Source of the DNA: a virus
IMG/VR virus record: IMGVR_UViG_3300021379_000174
Coordinates: 1-23,635 of that record
Direction: 5' to 3' (one strand)
Length of the DNA stretch: 23,635 bases
Shown: positions 7,772 through 15,076 of the stretch, piece by piece
How positions within the stretch are numbered: the first letter of the stretch is position 1
How the letters are laid out: each line of letters begins with the position of its first letter
Made by a program: the position numbers and the translations under genes
The notes under the pieces: model-generated
The model's input: the letters and a program-made list of their open reading frames with translations, nothing else
Database searches by the model: none
What the model was told of the DNA's origin: nothing

Positions 7772-9262
7772 TTAGTTTCCAAACGAATTAGCATATGAAC
7801 CGCCACGGCGCGATGCTTCCAGCACTGCTGACTTGCTGGCCTCTTTAATCATTGGCAGCATACTTAATACTTCTGCGCGAACAGCCGATGCGTTGTCGGA
7901 GTTGATGGTGAGATTGTTGACAACAGTAACGCCATCACCGCCACCCAATTTGCCATTCGGCACGATATTGCCTGATTGACGCGGGACAAACAATTCCTTG
8001 CCGCGCTCACCAACAATATATGGCTGACCAGCTTGCACAGAACCCCCAGTAGCTTTGCCCGGTGTCGCGCCTGAACCACCAAATATTTTCATTCCCTTTA
8101 GACCACCAGCGATTGACTGAACCATTTGCTCGACAACCAATATGTCGAAAAGACGGGCAATAATTTTCTTTGCCATATCGTTAAACGCTTCGGCTGCGCC
8201 TTTTGTGCCTTGCGATATATTGCGAAAAGTCTCGCCAAAACTTTCAGATATTGCGTCTGCCGACTTCTCGCCATCTGTCTTGGCGGTGCTGGCAAGCGTG
8301 TTTAGCTTTTTCTCAGCGTCAACTGCTTCTTCGCCAACCTTCTTGACGTTATCAGCAAGCGGCTGAACGCTATCAGCGGCCAGCGCATAGCTTTCCGCTA
8401 TCTCGCGCAGACGTTGTGATGTGCCTTCACCAATTACAGACTTTTGCGCTTCGTCAAGAAATCCAAAGGTCTGTGCAAGGTCAATAAACTTGTTACGCAG
8501 AACGCCTACGCCATCAATAATGTTGGCAATAGCAAGTGAGCCAAGAACCGTAAACGCTTCAGCTACGCGCTGGATAGCTGGCAACACTGTGGCAGTGATT
8601 TGCTGACCAAACGAAGAAAATGTTTTGCCAAGACGGTCAAAGCCATCATTAGCTGCTTCGACAGCTTTAGCTTGTTCGCCTGTAAGCTGTATCGTGACTT
8701 CGTTAAACCGTTCTTGCAGCGCGGTCAGTTCTTCATTGCCACCCTTCAGCGTGTTAATCAGCTTCGTGCCAGAGCGACCAAACAGGTCAAACGCAATACG
8801 CACACGCTCTGCCGGGTCTTGCACATCTTTCAAGCGGTCAGATACTTCGCCAAGCAATTCGCGTGTCGGCTTGATTTGACCTTCGGAGTTGGTGACGCTG
8901 ATGCCTAAGTCTTCAAAAGAACGCTTGGCAATACCGATGCCATTGGCAGTCTCGCCAATGCTGCGGCTAAACCGTTCCAGACCTTTGGCAAGTTCTTGTG
9001 ATGATACGCCTGTTTGCCCTGCGGCAAACTCCAGCGATTGCAATTCATTAACAGTCAGCCCAAGACGCGCACTGCTTTTCGCCAGTTCGTCAATCTGACC
9101 AGCAAATTGCTTCAGTGCAAGCGTAGCACCAAGACCGACAACAGCGTTGCGGACGTTAAAAACAGATGATTTAACTTTGGAAAGACCATTACGAACAGAC
9201 GCAAAAGCACGCTGCGTCTTATCAAAAGCTGTTAGGTTAATTCGTAGGTTCTGGTCGGCCAT
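7772..9262 (-). CDS. tail tape measure protein
   Basis: This 496-residue protein sets tail length and is the last protein left in the tail tube before DNA release. The first 130 residues are helical with typical tape-measure start features ('NLRINLTAFDKTQRAFASVRNGLSKVKSSV', 'LQSLEFAAGQTGVSSQELAKGLERFSRSI'). A hydrophobic stretch lies near 225-255, and coiled coil near 285-345. The C-terminal 'ATGGSVQAGQPYIVGERGKELFVPRQSGNIVPN' is a motif common to many tape measures. It is short compared with lambda gpH (853 residues), implying a short tail. The start overlaps the end of the frameshifted chaperone. Confidence 0.9.
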   Translation of the reverse strand: MADQNLRINLTAFDKTQRAFASVRNGLSKVKSSVFNVRNAVVGLGATLALKQFAGQIDELAKSSARLGLTVNELQSLEFAAGQTGVSSQELAKGLERFSRSIGETANGIGIAKRSFEDLGISVTNSEGQIKPTRELLGEVSDRLKDVQDPAERVRIAFDLFGRSGTKLINTLKGGNEELTALQERFNEVTIQLTGEQAKAVEAANDGFDRLGKTFSSFGQQITATVLPAIQRVAEAFTVLGSLAIANIIDGVGVLRNKFIDLAQTFGFLDEAQKSVIGEGTSQRLREIAESYALAADSVQPLADNVKKVGEEAVDAEKKLNTLASTAKTDGEKSADAISESFGETFRNISQGTKGAAEAFNDMAKKIIARLFDILVVEQMVQSIAGGLKGMKIFGGSGATPGKATGGSVQAGQPYIVGERGKELFVPRQSGNIVPNGKLGGGDGVTVVNNLTINSDNASAVRAEVLSMLPMIKEASKSAVLEASRRGGSYANSFGN

Positions 9263-9736
9263 CAGCTATAAGTTCCAAATATGCAGCCCATTCAATCAGT
9301 TCAGTATAGGGCATTTGCTCAATTTCGCCAATGGTCTTGCCTAGTCGGTCAGCCAAAGCGATGACGCTAAATCGCGTTGCATCATCGCTTAGTCCTTTTT
9401 TACTTCTTCGACCCCTTGCATATCACCCATAAGCTGCCCGGCAACGTTACTGACAACGTTTACAGGCTGGCGCATCAATATCGGCTTATCGCCAACGTCA
9501 AATGCCTTGTCGCCATTTTCGTCCATTGCCTTCAGAAGTATAAGGTCAACCAGACCTTCAATGGTCATATTGTTCAGAAAATCGGGATGCTTGCGCTGTA
9601 GCTTGTTAAACTCGCCACAGTTTAGTGGGGTGGCGAACAGAACCATAGGTTCGTTATCGTCACCCCATTCTTCAACTTCAACCCGCTTCGTGGTTTTATT
9701 TGTGTTTGCGCTGATGCGCTCACCAAATGCAGACAT
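9237..9736 (-). CDS. gpGT-like frameshift product of the tail chaperone
   Basis: A -1 shift at 9395-9401 joins the 115-residue chaperone to a second frame that stays open to a TAA at 9237-9239. The added part, about 53 residues, reads GLSDDATRFSV then IALADRLGKTIGEIEQMPY and TELIEWAAYLELIADGRPEP. The 'L..RLG.....E...M...EL.EWAAY' pattern is that of gpT/DUF4035 tail assembly proteins. Without the shift this domain has no start or ribosome site of its own. It ends 26 bases inside the tape measure gene, as in other gpG-gpT systems. The shift is predicted, not shown. Confidence 0.75.
9389..9736 (-). CDS. tail assembly chaperone, gpG-like (unshifted product)
   Basis: This 115-residue protein sits between the major tail protein and the tape measure, the position of the lambda G gene. 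It is acidic and helical in its C-terminal half ('PDFLNNMTIEGLVDLILLKAMDENG') and ends VEEVKKD. Such proteins coat the tape measure and guide tail tube assembly. A G-rich site (GGGGGTGG) lies upstream of the ATG. A slippery heptamer lies four codons from its stop, so part of the ribosomes should make a longer product. Confidence 0.8.
   Translation of the reverse strand: MSAFGERISANTNKTTKRVEVEEWGDDNEPMVLFATPLNCGEFNKLQRKHPDFLNNMTIEGLVDLILLKAMDENGDKAFDVGDKPILMRQPVNVVSNVAGQLMGDMQGVEEVKKD
9395..9401 (-). other. predicted -1 ribosomal frameshift site (A AAA AAG)
   Basis: On the minus strand the codons GTA AAA AAG GAC TAA place the heptamer A AAA AAG exactly in the X XXY YYZ register. It is the same slippery heptamer as in E. 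coli dnaX, known for efficient -1 shifting. The zero-frame stop comes four bases later. The -1 frame opens directly into a gpT-like domain. Confidence 0.75.
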
Positions 9737-9759
9737 AGTGCCACCCCCTGTCTGTTATA

Positions 9760-10158
9760 TTAGACTTGCGACTGCGTTAGACCGCCAGAGAATTGAACCT
9801 CAAAACTCATGCTAACAATATCGTCAAACGAAGAAGCAACTTCTTTGCTCGTGACGATTGCAGTGCCAGTGTAATAGGTGTCACCAGCGTCAGCACCTTC
9901 AGGATACAGGTTCAGCGTTACGCTGCTTCCTACGTCCAATTCGCCTTGACCAGTTGAGCCATAGACTTCATCACCGTCAAAACGAACAGTGATTGAACCA
10001 GTTGCATCTTTCAGACCAGCTTTGTAGGTGCGTGCAGTGTCACCCATAGAGCTGTCTTCGATTACTTGTCCAGTTTCGGTTACAGTAAAGGCAGTAATTT
10101 CACCGACAGCATTGCTGCCGACCTTAACAGTGCCTTCAGAGCCAGTATGCGTTGCCAT
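9760..10158 (-). CDS. major tail protein, gpV-like
   Basis: This 132-residue, almost entirely beta-stranded protein has 'GSEGTVKVGSNAVGEITAFTVTETGQVIEDSSMGDTARTYKAGLKDATGSITVRFD' in pattern and a C-terminal 'SSFDDIVSMSFEVQFSGGLT'. The early 'GxV', the 'E..S.M.DT...Y..G' motif and the closing strand are typical of gpV-family tail tube subunits. It has a strong GAGG site seven bases upstream and lies directly before the tail chaperone, the usual order. Confidence 0.85.
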   Translation of the reverse strand: MATHTGSEGTVKVGSNAVGEITAFTVTETGQVIEDSSMGDTARTYKAGLKDATGSITVRFDGDEVYGSTGQGELDVGSSVTLNLYPEGADAGDTYYTGTAIVTSKEVASSFDDIVSMSFEVQFSGGLTQSQV

Positions 10159-10160
10159 CT

Positions 10161-10319
10161 TTAAGCCTCTTTCACTTCAGTTTCACGCGCTGCCGATTTG
10201 GTTTTTTTAGTAGCTTTTGACTGTTCGGCAGACCACCCATCAGCTACAAACTTGTCGGCGTTCTCAGGCCAAACTTCTTTGACTTCATCGCCTTTATACA
10301 ATGTCACACGTTTTGTCAT
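10161..10319 (-). CDS. 52-residue small phage protein before the major tail protein
   Basis: The open frame runs from an ATG at 10319, just after the gpU-like stop, to a TAA at 10161, two bases before the major tail protein gene. Its product starts MTKRVTLYKGDEVKEVWPEN, contains VADGWSAE, and ends in a Lys/Arg/Glu-rich tail. A GGCGG lies about six bases upstream of the start, and the AGAGG ribosome site of the next gene lies within its own last codons. It fills the gap exactly, so it is very probably real. Function unknown. The mix of a short folded start and charged tail recalls the 71-residue protein beside the capsid. Confidence 0.7.
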   Translation of the reverse strand: MTKRVTLYKGDEVKEVWPENADKFVADGWSAEQSKATKKTKSAARETEVKEA

Positions 10320-10320
10320 A

Positions 10321-10764
10321 TCAAACCGCCGTTTCTATATCGTTCTCTAAAGTAGCATATAGCACTTCTAGTGTAAATCGACCAACGCCTACAGGCTGGT
10401 CGCCATCAGCAGCATAGCTGGCTTCAAACGCTGTTATCTTAGCATCTTTGGCGTGACCGCCAAGCGTTACATCAGCAGTGATGGCTTCTTCGACTTCCAC
10501 AGCAATCGTGTCCAGCGTATTGTCCACATTGCTTGTGCCTTTTACATACGCTTCAACCATAACTTCCAGCGTGCGGAATTGCGTGCGTGGCTTAGTCATC
10601 GTGGCGTGTTCTGTGGTTTCGCTGTTCGTGTAAATGCAAAGACCCGGCAGCTTCGCTTCTGCAAGCGGATAGAAGCGCGTCTGATAGACGTTTGTGCCAG
10701 TCGTGGTAAGACCAGTCAGCGTGCTAACGACATCATCGCGGATGGATTTGCGAACATGTGCCAT
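10321..10764 (-). CDS. tail terminator, gpU-like
   Basis: The product has 147 residues. The pattern 'HVRKSIRDDVVSTLTGLTTTGTNVYQTRFYPLAEAKLPGLCIYT' followed by '...TLEVMVEAYVKGTSNVDNTLDTIAVEVEEAI' and 'FTLEVLYAT' is that of gpU-type minor tail proteins. These cap the growing tail tube and fix its end for head attachment. It starts one base before the end of the joining protein gene. Family match is by pattern and position. Confidence 0.75.
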   Translation of the reverse strand: MAHVRKSIRDDVVSTLTGLTTTGTNVYQTRFYPLAEAKLPGLCIYTNSETTEHATMTKPRTQFRTLEVMVEAYVKGTSNVDNTLDTIAVEVEEAITADVTLGGHAKDAKITAFEASYAADGDQPVGVGRFTLEVLYATLENDIETAV

Positions 10765-11061
10765 CTACTGTTCCTCTAGCACCAGCGTTGTCATGCCAGT
10801 GCCATCGTCTTGCACGACTTTGATGACATAGTTAGTCGCGTTTATGACGATGGCATCGCCTTCTGCTGCGCTGCTGACATCTGATGTGCGGCAGACAAAG
10901 CGCGGCTCATTAATCGCAAAAGCAACAGTCCCGCCAGCATCTAATTCCAAATGCTGTGTGTCCAATATACCGTTCACAGTGCCGCCGTTATAAGTCGCGG
11001 CATCACCAAAATCGTTGCTGGAAACAAAGATTGCGCGTTCTGTGTCGGTTTCAACAGCCAT
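10765..11061 (-). CDS. head-tail joining protein, gpFII-like
   Basis: This 98-residue beta-rich protein has segments 'ERAIFVSSNDFGDAATYNGGTVNGILD' and 'RFVCRTSDVSSAAEGDAIVINATNYVIKVVQDDGTGMTTLVLEE'. The early 'F..FG..A.Y.G', the 'G' at the strand turn and the closing 'Y.V....DG.G...L.L' match the lambda gpFII/Phage_attach type, which joins the filled head to the tail. The position between the capsid block and the tail terminator is the canonical one. Confidence 0.75.
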   Translation of the reverse strand: MAVETDTERAIFVSSNDFGDAATYNGGTVNGILDTQHLELDAGGTVAFAINEPRFVCRTSDVSSAAEGDAIVINATNYVIKVVQDDGTGMTTLVLEEQ

Positions 11062-11276
11062 TATTTTTTCTTGCGTGTGCGTTTAACAATAGGTTCTGCG
11101 GTGCTGGTATCGAGACCGACAGAACGATTAGTGGTTTTTTGTTTTTCTTCATACGGAATAGCTTGGCGGCTGGCGATAAGTTGCACCGCGTCATTCTCGC
11201 TAACTTCGATAATGTCGCCAGCTTCGCAGTGCTTCCCAGCGACCCTTACATTCCGTGCAATTTCAATTTTAATCAT
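11061..11276 (-). CDS. small conserved phage protein next to the capsid
   Basis: The product has 71 residues. The first 45 form a compact beta pattern ('IKIEIARNVRVAGKHCEAGD', 'IIEVSENDAVQLIASRQA') that I know as a common small phage protein near head genes. The tail is a basic, disordered extension ending KRTRKKK. The function is unknown; a structural or head-decoration role is possible. The ATG follows a GAGGG site eight bases upstream. The stop shares a base with the next start (TAATG). Confidence 0.75.
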   Translation of the reverse strand: MIKIEIARNVRVAGKHCEAGDIIEVSENDAVQLIASRQAIPYEEKQKTTNRSVGLDTSTAEPIVKRTRKKK

Positions 11277-11296
11277 AATAAACCCTCAAAAGATTT

Positions 11297-11320
11297 GGAG
11301 GGTGGCCGAAGCCACCCCCC
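11297..11320 (-). terminator. strong UUCG-loop hairpin after the capsid gene
   Basis: On the minus-strand transcript, bases 11311-11320 and 11297-11306 form a 10-bp stem with one G-U pair, closed by the very stable TTCG tetraloop. It begins 6 nt after the capsid stop codon. Only a weak T-rich stretch (AAATCTTTTG) follows, so it may be a partial terminator or an mRNA-stabilising 3' structure that sets capsid expression apart from the downstream genes. Confidence 0.6.
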
Positions 11321-11326
11321 GCATCA

Positions 11327-12604
11327 TTAGGCAGTAATGTCCGTAATGGCAGCAAACGACTGTGCGTGGCGCACAGCAACGTCTACTTCTTGCATTACAC
11401 GGATGCGAACCGCACCTGAAGAACCGCCAGTATACGGGTCAACAAGCACATCGCTCGTGCTGAACAAGCCAACCATCAACTGGCTAAAGTCACCAGCGAT
11501 AAGAGCAGACAGGCCAGTGCCTGTGCCTTTGGTCAGGTCAGACGGCACTTGGTTCGTTACAGCCATATTGTAGCCATAAAGCGAAGTCCACGGGTCATTC
11601 AGAATCATGACGCTATCAGTCGAAGACACTTTGGCGGTCTGTGCCAAGTGTGATTTGACTTTGCTGTTCGTCAGGAAGTTTACTTCACCGATTGCAGCAT
11701 TGTCTTGCTCAACTTCTTTGATAAGGTCAACAACCGAACCCCAAGTGGCGTTGCCGCCATTTGTGCCGATAGCAACTGAACCAATGCCAGTCGTTTCCAA
11801 GATGCCTGTCGGCTCGTTAGAACCAGCACCTTCAATGGCAACGTCTTCGATTTTCTGAGCAATAGCGTTCAGCAAGTCGTCACGAACGATTTGTTCGACA
11901 GACGGGTCAGACTGAATCATCAGCAGACGAGAAACGTCAGTGAAAGCACCCAGAGACTTCGGAGACATCGTGACTTGTGCAAAAGTTGCGTTGACTTCAG
12001 CAGTCGCGCCATTTTCAGCAACAAAGCCAGCAGATACGCCAGCAGACAGTTTCGGAATAGCAACGTCACCGCGCAGACCAGACATAAAGCGTGTGCCAAG
12101 CTGGTTCAGAACCAGACGGTTACGCAGAGCGTCAATGAATTGGTCGCCCAAGTGGTCGGTAGGCTTCAAGAAACCACCAGCACTGTCCGTGCCTACAGTC
12201 AGGTCACGTTTGCCAGTCCAGAAGCTATCAGGTGCGTAGAAGCCACGGGCTTCACGGCCTTGACGCTTGGCGATTTCGTCAGAAACTTCACGCTCCAGAC
12301 CATTCAGGCCAGAACCGTTTACCAAGCCACGAACAGCTTTCATAAAGCTATAGTCGCGGGTTTCTTTTTCATTCAATTCAACTGCGCCAGCAGCTTGCTC
12401 AAGCGGCTTGCCTTCGGGCAGTGCGTCCAACAGAACACCACGGAATTCGTTGATGCTCATGCCTTTGGCAATGGCTTCGTCTGCAAGGTCACGCTTGTTG
12501 TGTTTTACGGCAAGAGCAGTGATTTCTTGCGCGTTTTTGGTGAATTCGCGTTTGGCAGCTTCAGCAGCTTCCAAGCGAATTTCATCAGTGTTTACTTCAG
12601 TCAT
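11327..12604 (-). CDS. predicted separate major capsid protein from an internal start
   Basis: Inside the protease/capsid frame, Met339 (ATG at 12602-12604) is preceded by AAGAGGATATTAAA, so GAGG lies eight bases upstream. This is one of the better ribosome sites in the window and lies exactly at the boundary between the protease and the scaffold helix (MTEVNTDEIRLEAAEAAKREF). Starting here gives a 425-residue protein, the usual size of an HK97 major capsid precursor. Heads need several hundred capsid subunits per few protease copies, so an independent start makes sense. In-frame dual translation is inferred, not shown. Confidence 0.65.
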   Translation of the reverse strand: MTEVNTDEIRLEAAEAAKREFTKNAQEITALAVKHNKRDLADEAIAKGMSINEFRGVLLDALPEGKPLEQAAGAVELNEKETRDYSFMKAVRGLVNGSGLNGLEREVSDEIAKRQGREARGFYAPDSFWTGKRDLTVGTDSAGGFLKPTDHLGDQFIDALRNRLVLNQLGTRFMSGLRGDVAIPKLSAGVSAGFVAENGATAEVNATFAQVTMSPKSLGAFTDVSRLLMIQSDPSVEQIVRDDLLNAIAQKIEDVAIEGAGSNEPTGILETTGIGSVAIGTNGGNATWGSVVDLIKEVEQDNAAIGEVNFLTNSKVKSHLAQTAKVSSTDSVMILNDPWTSLYGYNMAVTNQVPSDLTKGTGTGLSALIAGDFSQLMVGLFSTSDVLVDPYTGGSSGAVRIRVMQEVDVAVRHAQSFAAITDITA

Positions 12605-13618
12605 TTTAATATCCTCTTTGACTTCTGTAGGTTCGACAAAATTAGCACTGCGCCCAATTCCAGCACCGACATTGTCTGCTGGCACGGCCACAATACTGGC
12701 TTCGTATGGAATCCACTGATTAACAACAACCGTCCCGTCATTGCTTCTCTGTTCCATATTTTTGATGACGTATCCGATACTCACGTTTCGAACCACACCA
12801 TCTTTGACATCCTCATATACTTCTCTTGCAAGTGGGTTCTTCCCGAACCGCACTACCGCACGCAGCTTTCTATCTGCCCGGTCAAGATAGGCTTCTTCGA
12901 CAATGCCAATCTGCTTAGTCATGTCGTGGTCTTTCAGCAAGGGTGCGTTACCACTTGCGATGCGCGACATGTCAATGGCTTCTTCGGTATGTTCCAAAAC
13001 TTCCATACCAAAATTTCTTTCAACGGGTTCTTCGCTTGACAGCGACATGCGAACCCTGCGGTCATCTTCGTCTGTTGCCTCTACCTCAACAGCGCGGAAT
13101 GTCAAAGTTGAACGGTCAAAGCGTTCTTCTTCTACAACTTCTTCGACCTGTTCTTCTTCATGCTCTTTGGCATAAACGATGGTCACAGTTTCGTCTGTTT
13201 CTTCAACATTGACGATATGACGTGTTTCAAGTTCTTCGCTCATAGCTTCCTCATCGGTTGCGTTAGTGTCAATGCTACGCTCATCGTCTTCTTTTTTCAA
13301 GATTTCCGTGATGCCCTTCGACCAAGTGAAGCCAGCATCACCACCCCACAATGCCCAAGCAATGCGACCATTGCTGGGATAACCATCTTCGCCGGGCGAA
13401 AAGCCTTCGCCCTGTTTGTCAACTTCATGCCGACTAAAGAACGAATACATCCGCTTGACAGTATCTTCAGACAGGTTCTTGCCGTTAACAATATCACGCG
13501 CACGCGCAATGCCAACTTCAGTGCCTCCGCGTCCGTGTTCGCGCCGCCAATCGAGACCGCGCTGCGCTTCTTCTTTCATGCCTTCTGTCGGCTTATAACT
13601 CGCCATCACTGCCCCCAT
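11327..13618 (-). CDS. prohead protease fused to HK97-type major capsid protein
   Basis: The single frame of 763 residues has four parts. Residues 7-100 are a domain beginning 'YKPTEGMKEEAQRGLDWR' and ending '...GRIAWALWGGDAG', known to me only from phage head genes. Residues 100-170 are a very acidic linker. Residues 170-325 are an HK97-type serine protease with His231 (LLKDHDM) and Ser280 (RNVSIGY). From 339 on come a helical delta/scaffold region and the HK97 capsid fold (TDSAGGFLKP, VDVAVRHAQSFAAI). The protease should cut the scaffold during head maturation. The ATG at 13618 or 13606 can start it; the second has a G-run five bases upstream. An internal start for the capsid part is listed separately. 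Confidence 0.9.
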   Translation of the reverse strand: MGAVMASYKPTEGMKEEAQRGLDWRREHGRGGTEVGIARARDIVNGKNLSEDTVKRMYSFFSRHEVDKQGEGFSPGEDGYPSNGRIAWALWGGDAGFTWSKGITEILKKEDDERSIDTNATDEEAMSEELETRHIVNVEETDETVTIVYAKEHEEEQVEEVVEEERFDRSTLTFRAVEVEATDEDDRRVRMSLSSEEPVERNFGMEVLEHTEEAIDMSRIASGNAPLLKDHDMTKQIGIVEEAYLDRADRKLRAVVRFGKNPLAREVYEDVKDGVVRNVSIGYVIKNMEQRSNDGTVVVNQWIPYEASIVAVPADNVGAGIGRSANFVEPTEVKEDIKMTEVNTDEIRLEAAEAAKREFTKNAQEITALAVKHNKRDLADEAIAKGMSINEFRGVLLDALPEGKPLEQAAGAVELNEKETRDYSFMKAVRGLVNGSGLNGLEREVSDEIAKRQGREARGFYAPDSFWTGKRDLTVGTDSAGGFLKPTDHLGDQFIDALRNRLVLNQLGTRFMSGLRGDVAIPKLSAGVSAGFVAENGATAEVNATFAQVTMSPKSLGAFTDVSRLLMIQSDPSVEQIVRDDLLNAIAQKIEDVAIEGAGSNEPTGILETTGIGSVAIGTNGGNATWGSVVDLIKEVEQDNAAIGEVNFLTNSKVKSHLAQTAKVSSTDSVMILNDPWTSLYGYNMAVTNQVPSDLTKGTGTGLSALIAGDFSQLMVGLFSTSDVLVDPYTGGSSGAVRIRVMQEVDVAVRHAQSFAAITDITA

Positions 13619-15074
13619 CTACACTTGGCGCGGCTGGCAGCTTAGTGCCAAACGGTTCAAAGGCAGTTTCAATATCGTAGCGGCTGGCAAGTTCTTTCTC
13701 GCGGCTGACAGCCTCAAACACTTCTTCGGTGTCCTTCCCGTATTGGCTATGAACGTCTTGCAGTGAGATGATGCCGTTATTGACCGCAGTGACAGCAGCA
13801 GTGATTTCTTTCTGCGGGTCAACCCAGCTAAAGCCACGCGGACGGTAAGTGACTTGGTCAGCAAACATATCATACTTGGTCATCGGCAGTGTTACCGCGC
13901 CAAACGTGATGGCTTGTTCCAGCCAATCGCGGTAAACAATGTCAACAAAACTTTCGACCATAAACTGTTGCAACATCTTAAAGTGGTCACGGTCTTCAAT
14001 CGTGCCTTGCCTGATGCTGCTGTAGCTAACGCCTTCAAGATTATTCGACAGCGACACATAGCTAACGCCAAGACCAGATGCGATGCCGCGCAGGATTGCT
14101 TTCTCAAAGTCACCAAATGCTGTGGTTGGGTGCTGCGGGTCAAAGCTGGTAAAGTTCATGCCTTCGGGCAGTTGTGAGAACGTGCCGGGTTCAGCTTCCA
14201 TAATCGGTGCTGCGCCATCATAGTCATCGCCAATAAATTCATCGCCAGACGGGCTGGTAAAGAAGCCCATCTTGCTTGCGCCAATGCGTGCAGCAACCAG
14301 TTCAGCTTCTTCGTAACCGTCAAGCATCTTCAGACGCGACAGCACATTTGACATCATAGGCACGCCACGGGTCTGGCCGGGGCGTTCTTGAATATAAGCG
14401 TGGATGATTTCCGAAGCTGGCACTTGAACGTGCTTTTTCTTCGTGCGTGAACCAAACGCTTGTTCGTGATACGGGTGGTCTTCAAACAAGAAATATGACT
14501 GCGGCTTGCCAGCGCGGTCAATCTCAACACCCATACGCACTTCGTTGCCGTTCTCTAAGCGCGTATTGTAATCTTCGTCAATATAATCGCTTTCAATGAA
14601 TTGCAGCGAAAAGCCAAATGCGTTATTGCGCTGGTTCTTAACTTTGCGAACAACAACTTCACCATCACGCGCCAGCGTTTCAATAAACAGGCGTTGTGCT
14701 TGCAGCCACGACAAGCGACCATCGACTGTGCAAGTGCCTTTGCGACCCCACGTTGCCCAAGCGGTTTCGACAACGCGGTTGCCCGGCGTGTCCAAGCTGC
14801 CATCGGTGTTGCGTTTACGCACTTGCAGCTTTACGCCAGTTGAACCAACAACATTGGTGGTCAGGATTTGCAGATAGCGGCGCGCATATGGATGGTTGCG
14901 GCTAATCTCACGGCAACGGTCACGCAAAACGCGCAGTGATGGTTTAATCTCACTGTCTGCGCTTCGGCTTGATGTTACGAAGTCTGCGAACAGCCGCCCT
15001 GTGTTCGCTCCGTGATAGGCACGCTTTTGCATACGTTTCTTCGGCTGGCGGCGCAAAAAGTCAAAAAGTGCCAT
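13593..15074 (-). CDS. portal protein, lambda family
   Basis: The product has 493 residues and forms the dodecameric ring through which DNA enters and leaves the head and to which the tail attaches. Recognisable lambda-portal features are the early 'VLRDRCREISRNHPYARRYLQILTTNVVG', the '...WATWGRKGTCTVDGRLSWLQAQRLFIETLARDGEVVVRK' core, 'SEIIHAYIQERPGQTRGVPMM' and 'GVSYVSLSNNLEGVSYSSIRQG' (residues about 340-365). Length and order match the family. Its ATG has GAGG eight bases upstream, inside the end of the connector gene. Its 3' end overlaps the protease/capsid gene by up to 26 bases. Confidence 0.93.
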   Translation of the reverse strand: MALFDFLRRQPKKRMQKRAYHGANTGRLFADFVTSSRSADSEIKPSLRVLRDRCREISRNHPYARRYLQILTTNVVGSTGVKLQVRKRNTDGSLDTPGNRVVETAWATWGRKGTCTVDGRLSWLQAQRLFIETLARDGEVVVRKVKNQRNNAFGFSLQFIESDYIDEDYNTRLENGNEVRMGVEIDRAGKPQSYFLFEDHPYHEQAFGSRTKKKHVQVPASEIIHAYIQERPGQTRGVPMMSNVLSRLKMLDGYEEAELVAARIGASKMGFFTSPSGDEFIGDDYDGAAPIMEAEPGTFSQLPEGMNFTSFDPQHPTTAFGDFEKAILRGIASGLGVSYVSLSNNLEGVSYSSIRQGTIEDRDHFKMLQQFMVESFVDIVYRDWLEQAITFGAVTLPMTKYDMFADQVTYRPRGFSWVDPQKEITAAVTAVNNGIISLQDVHSQYGKDTEEVFEAVSREKELASRYDIETAFEPFGTKLPAAPSVDGGSDGEL

Positions 15075-15076
15075 TG

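Noticed and set aside
11891-13039. Long plus-strand open frame (382 codons) opposite the protease/capsid gene
   Set aside because: It is the reverse-strand shadow of a clearly recognised gene, has no domain pattern and no ribosome site in a gene-like context.
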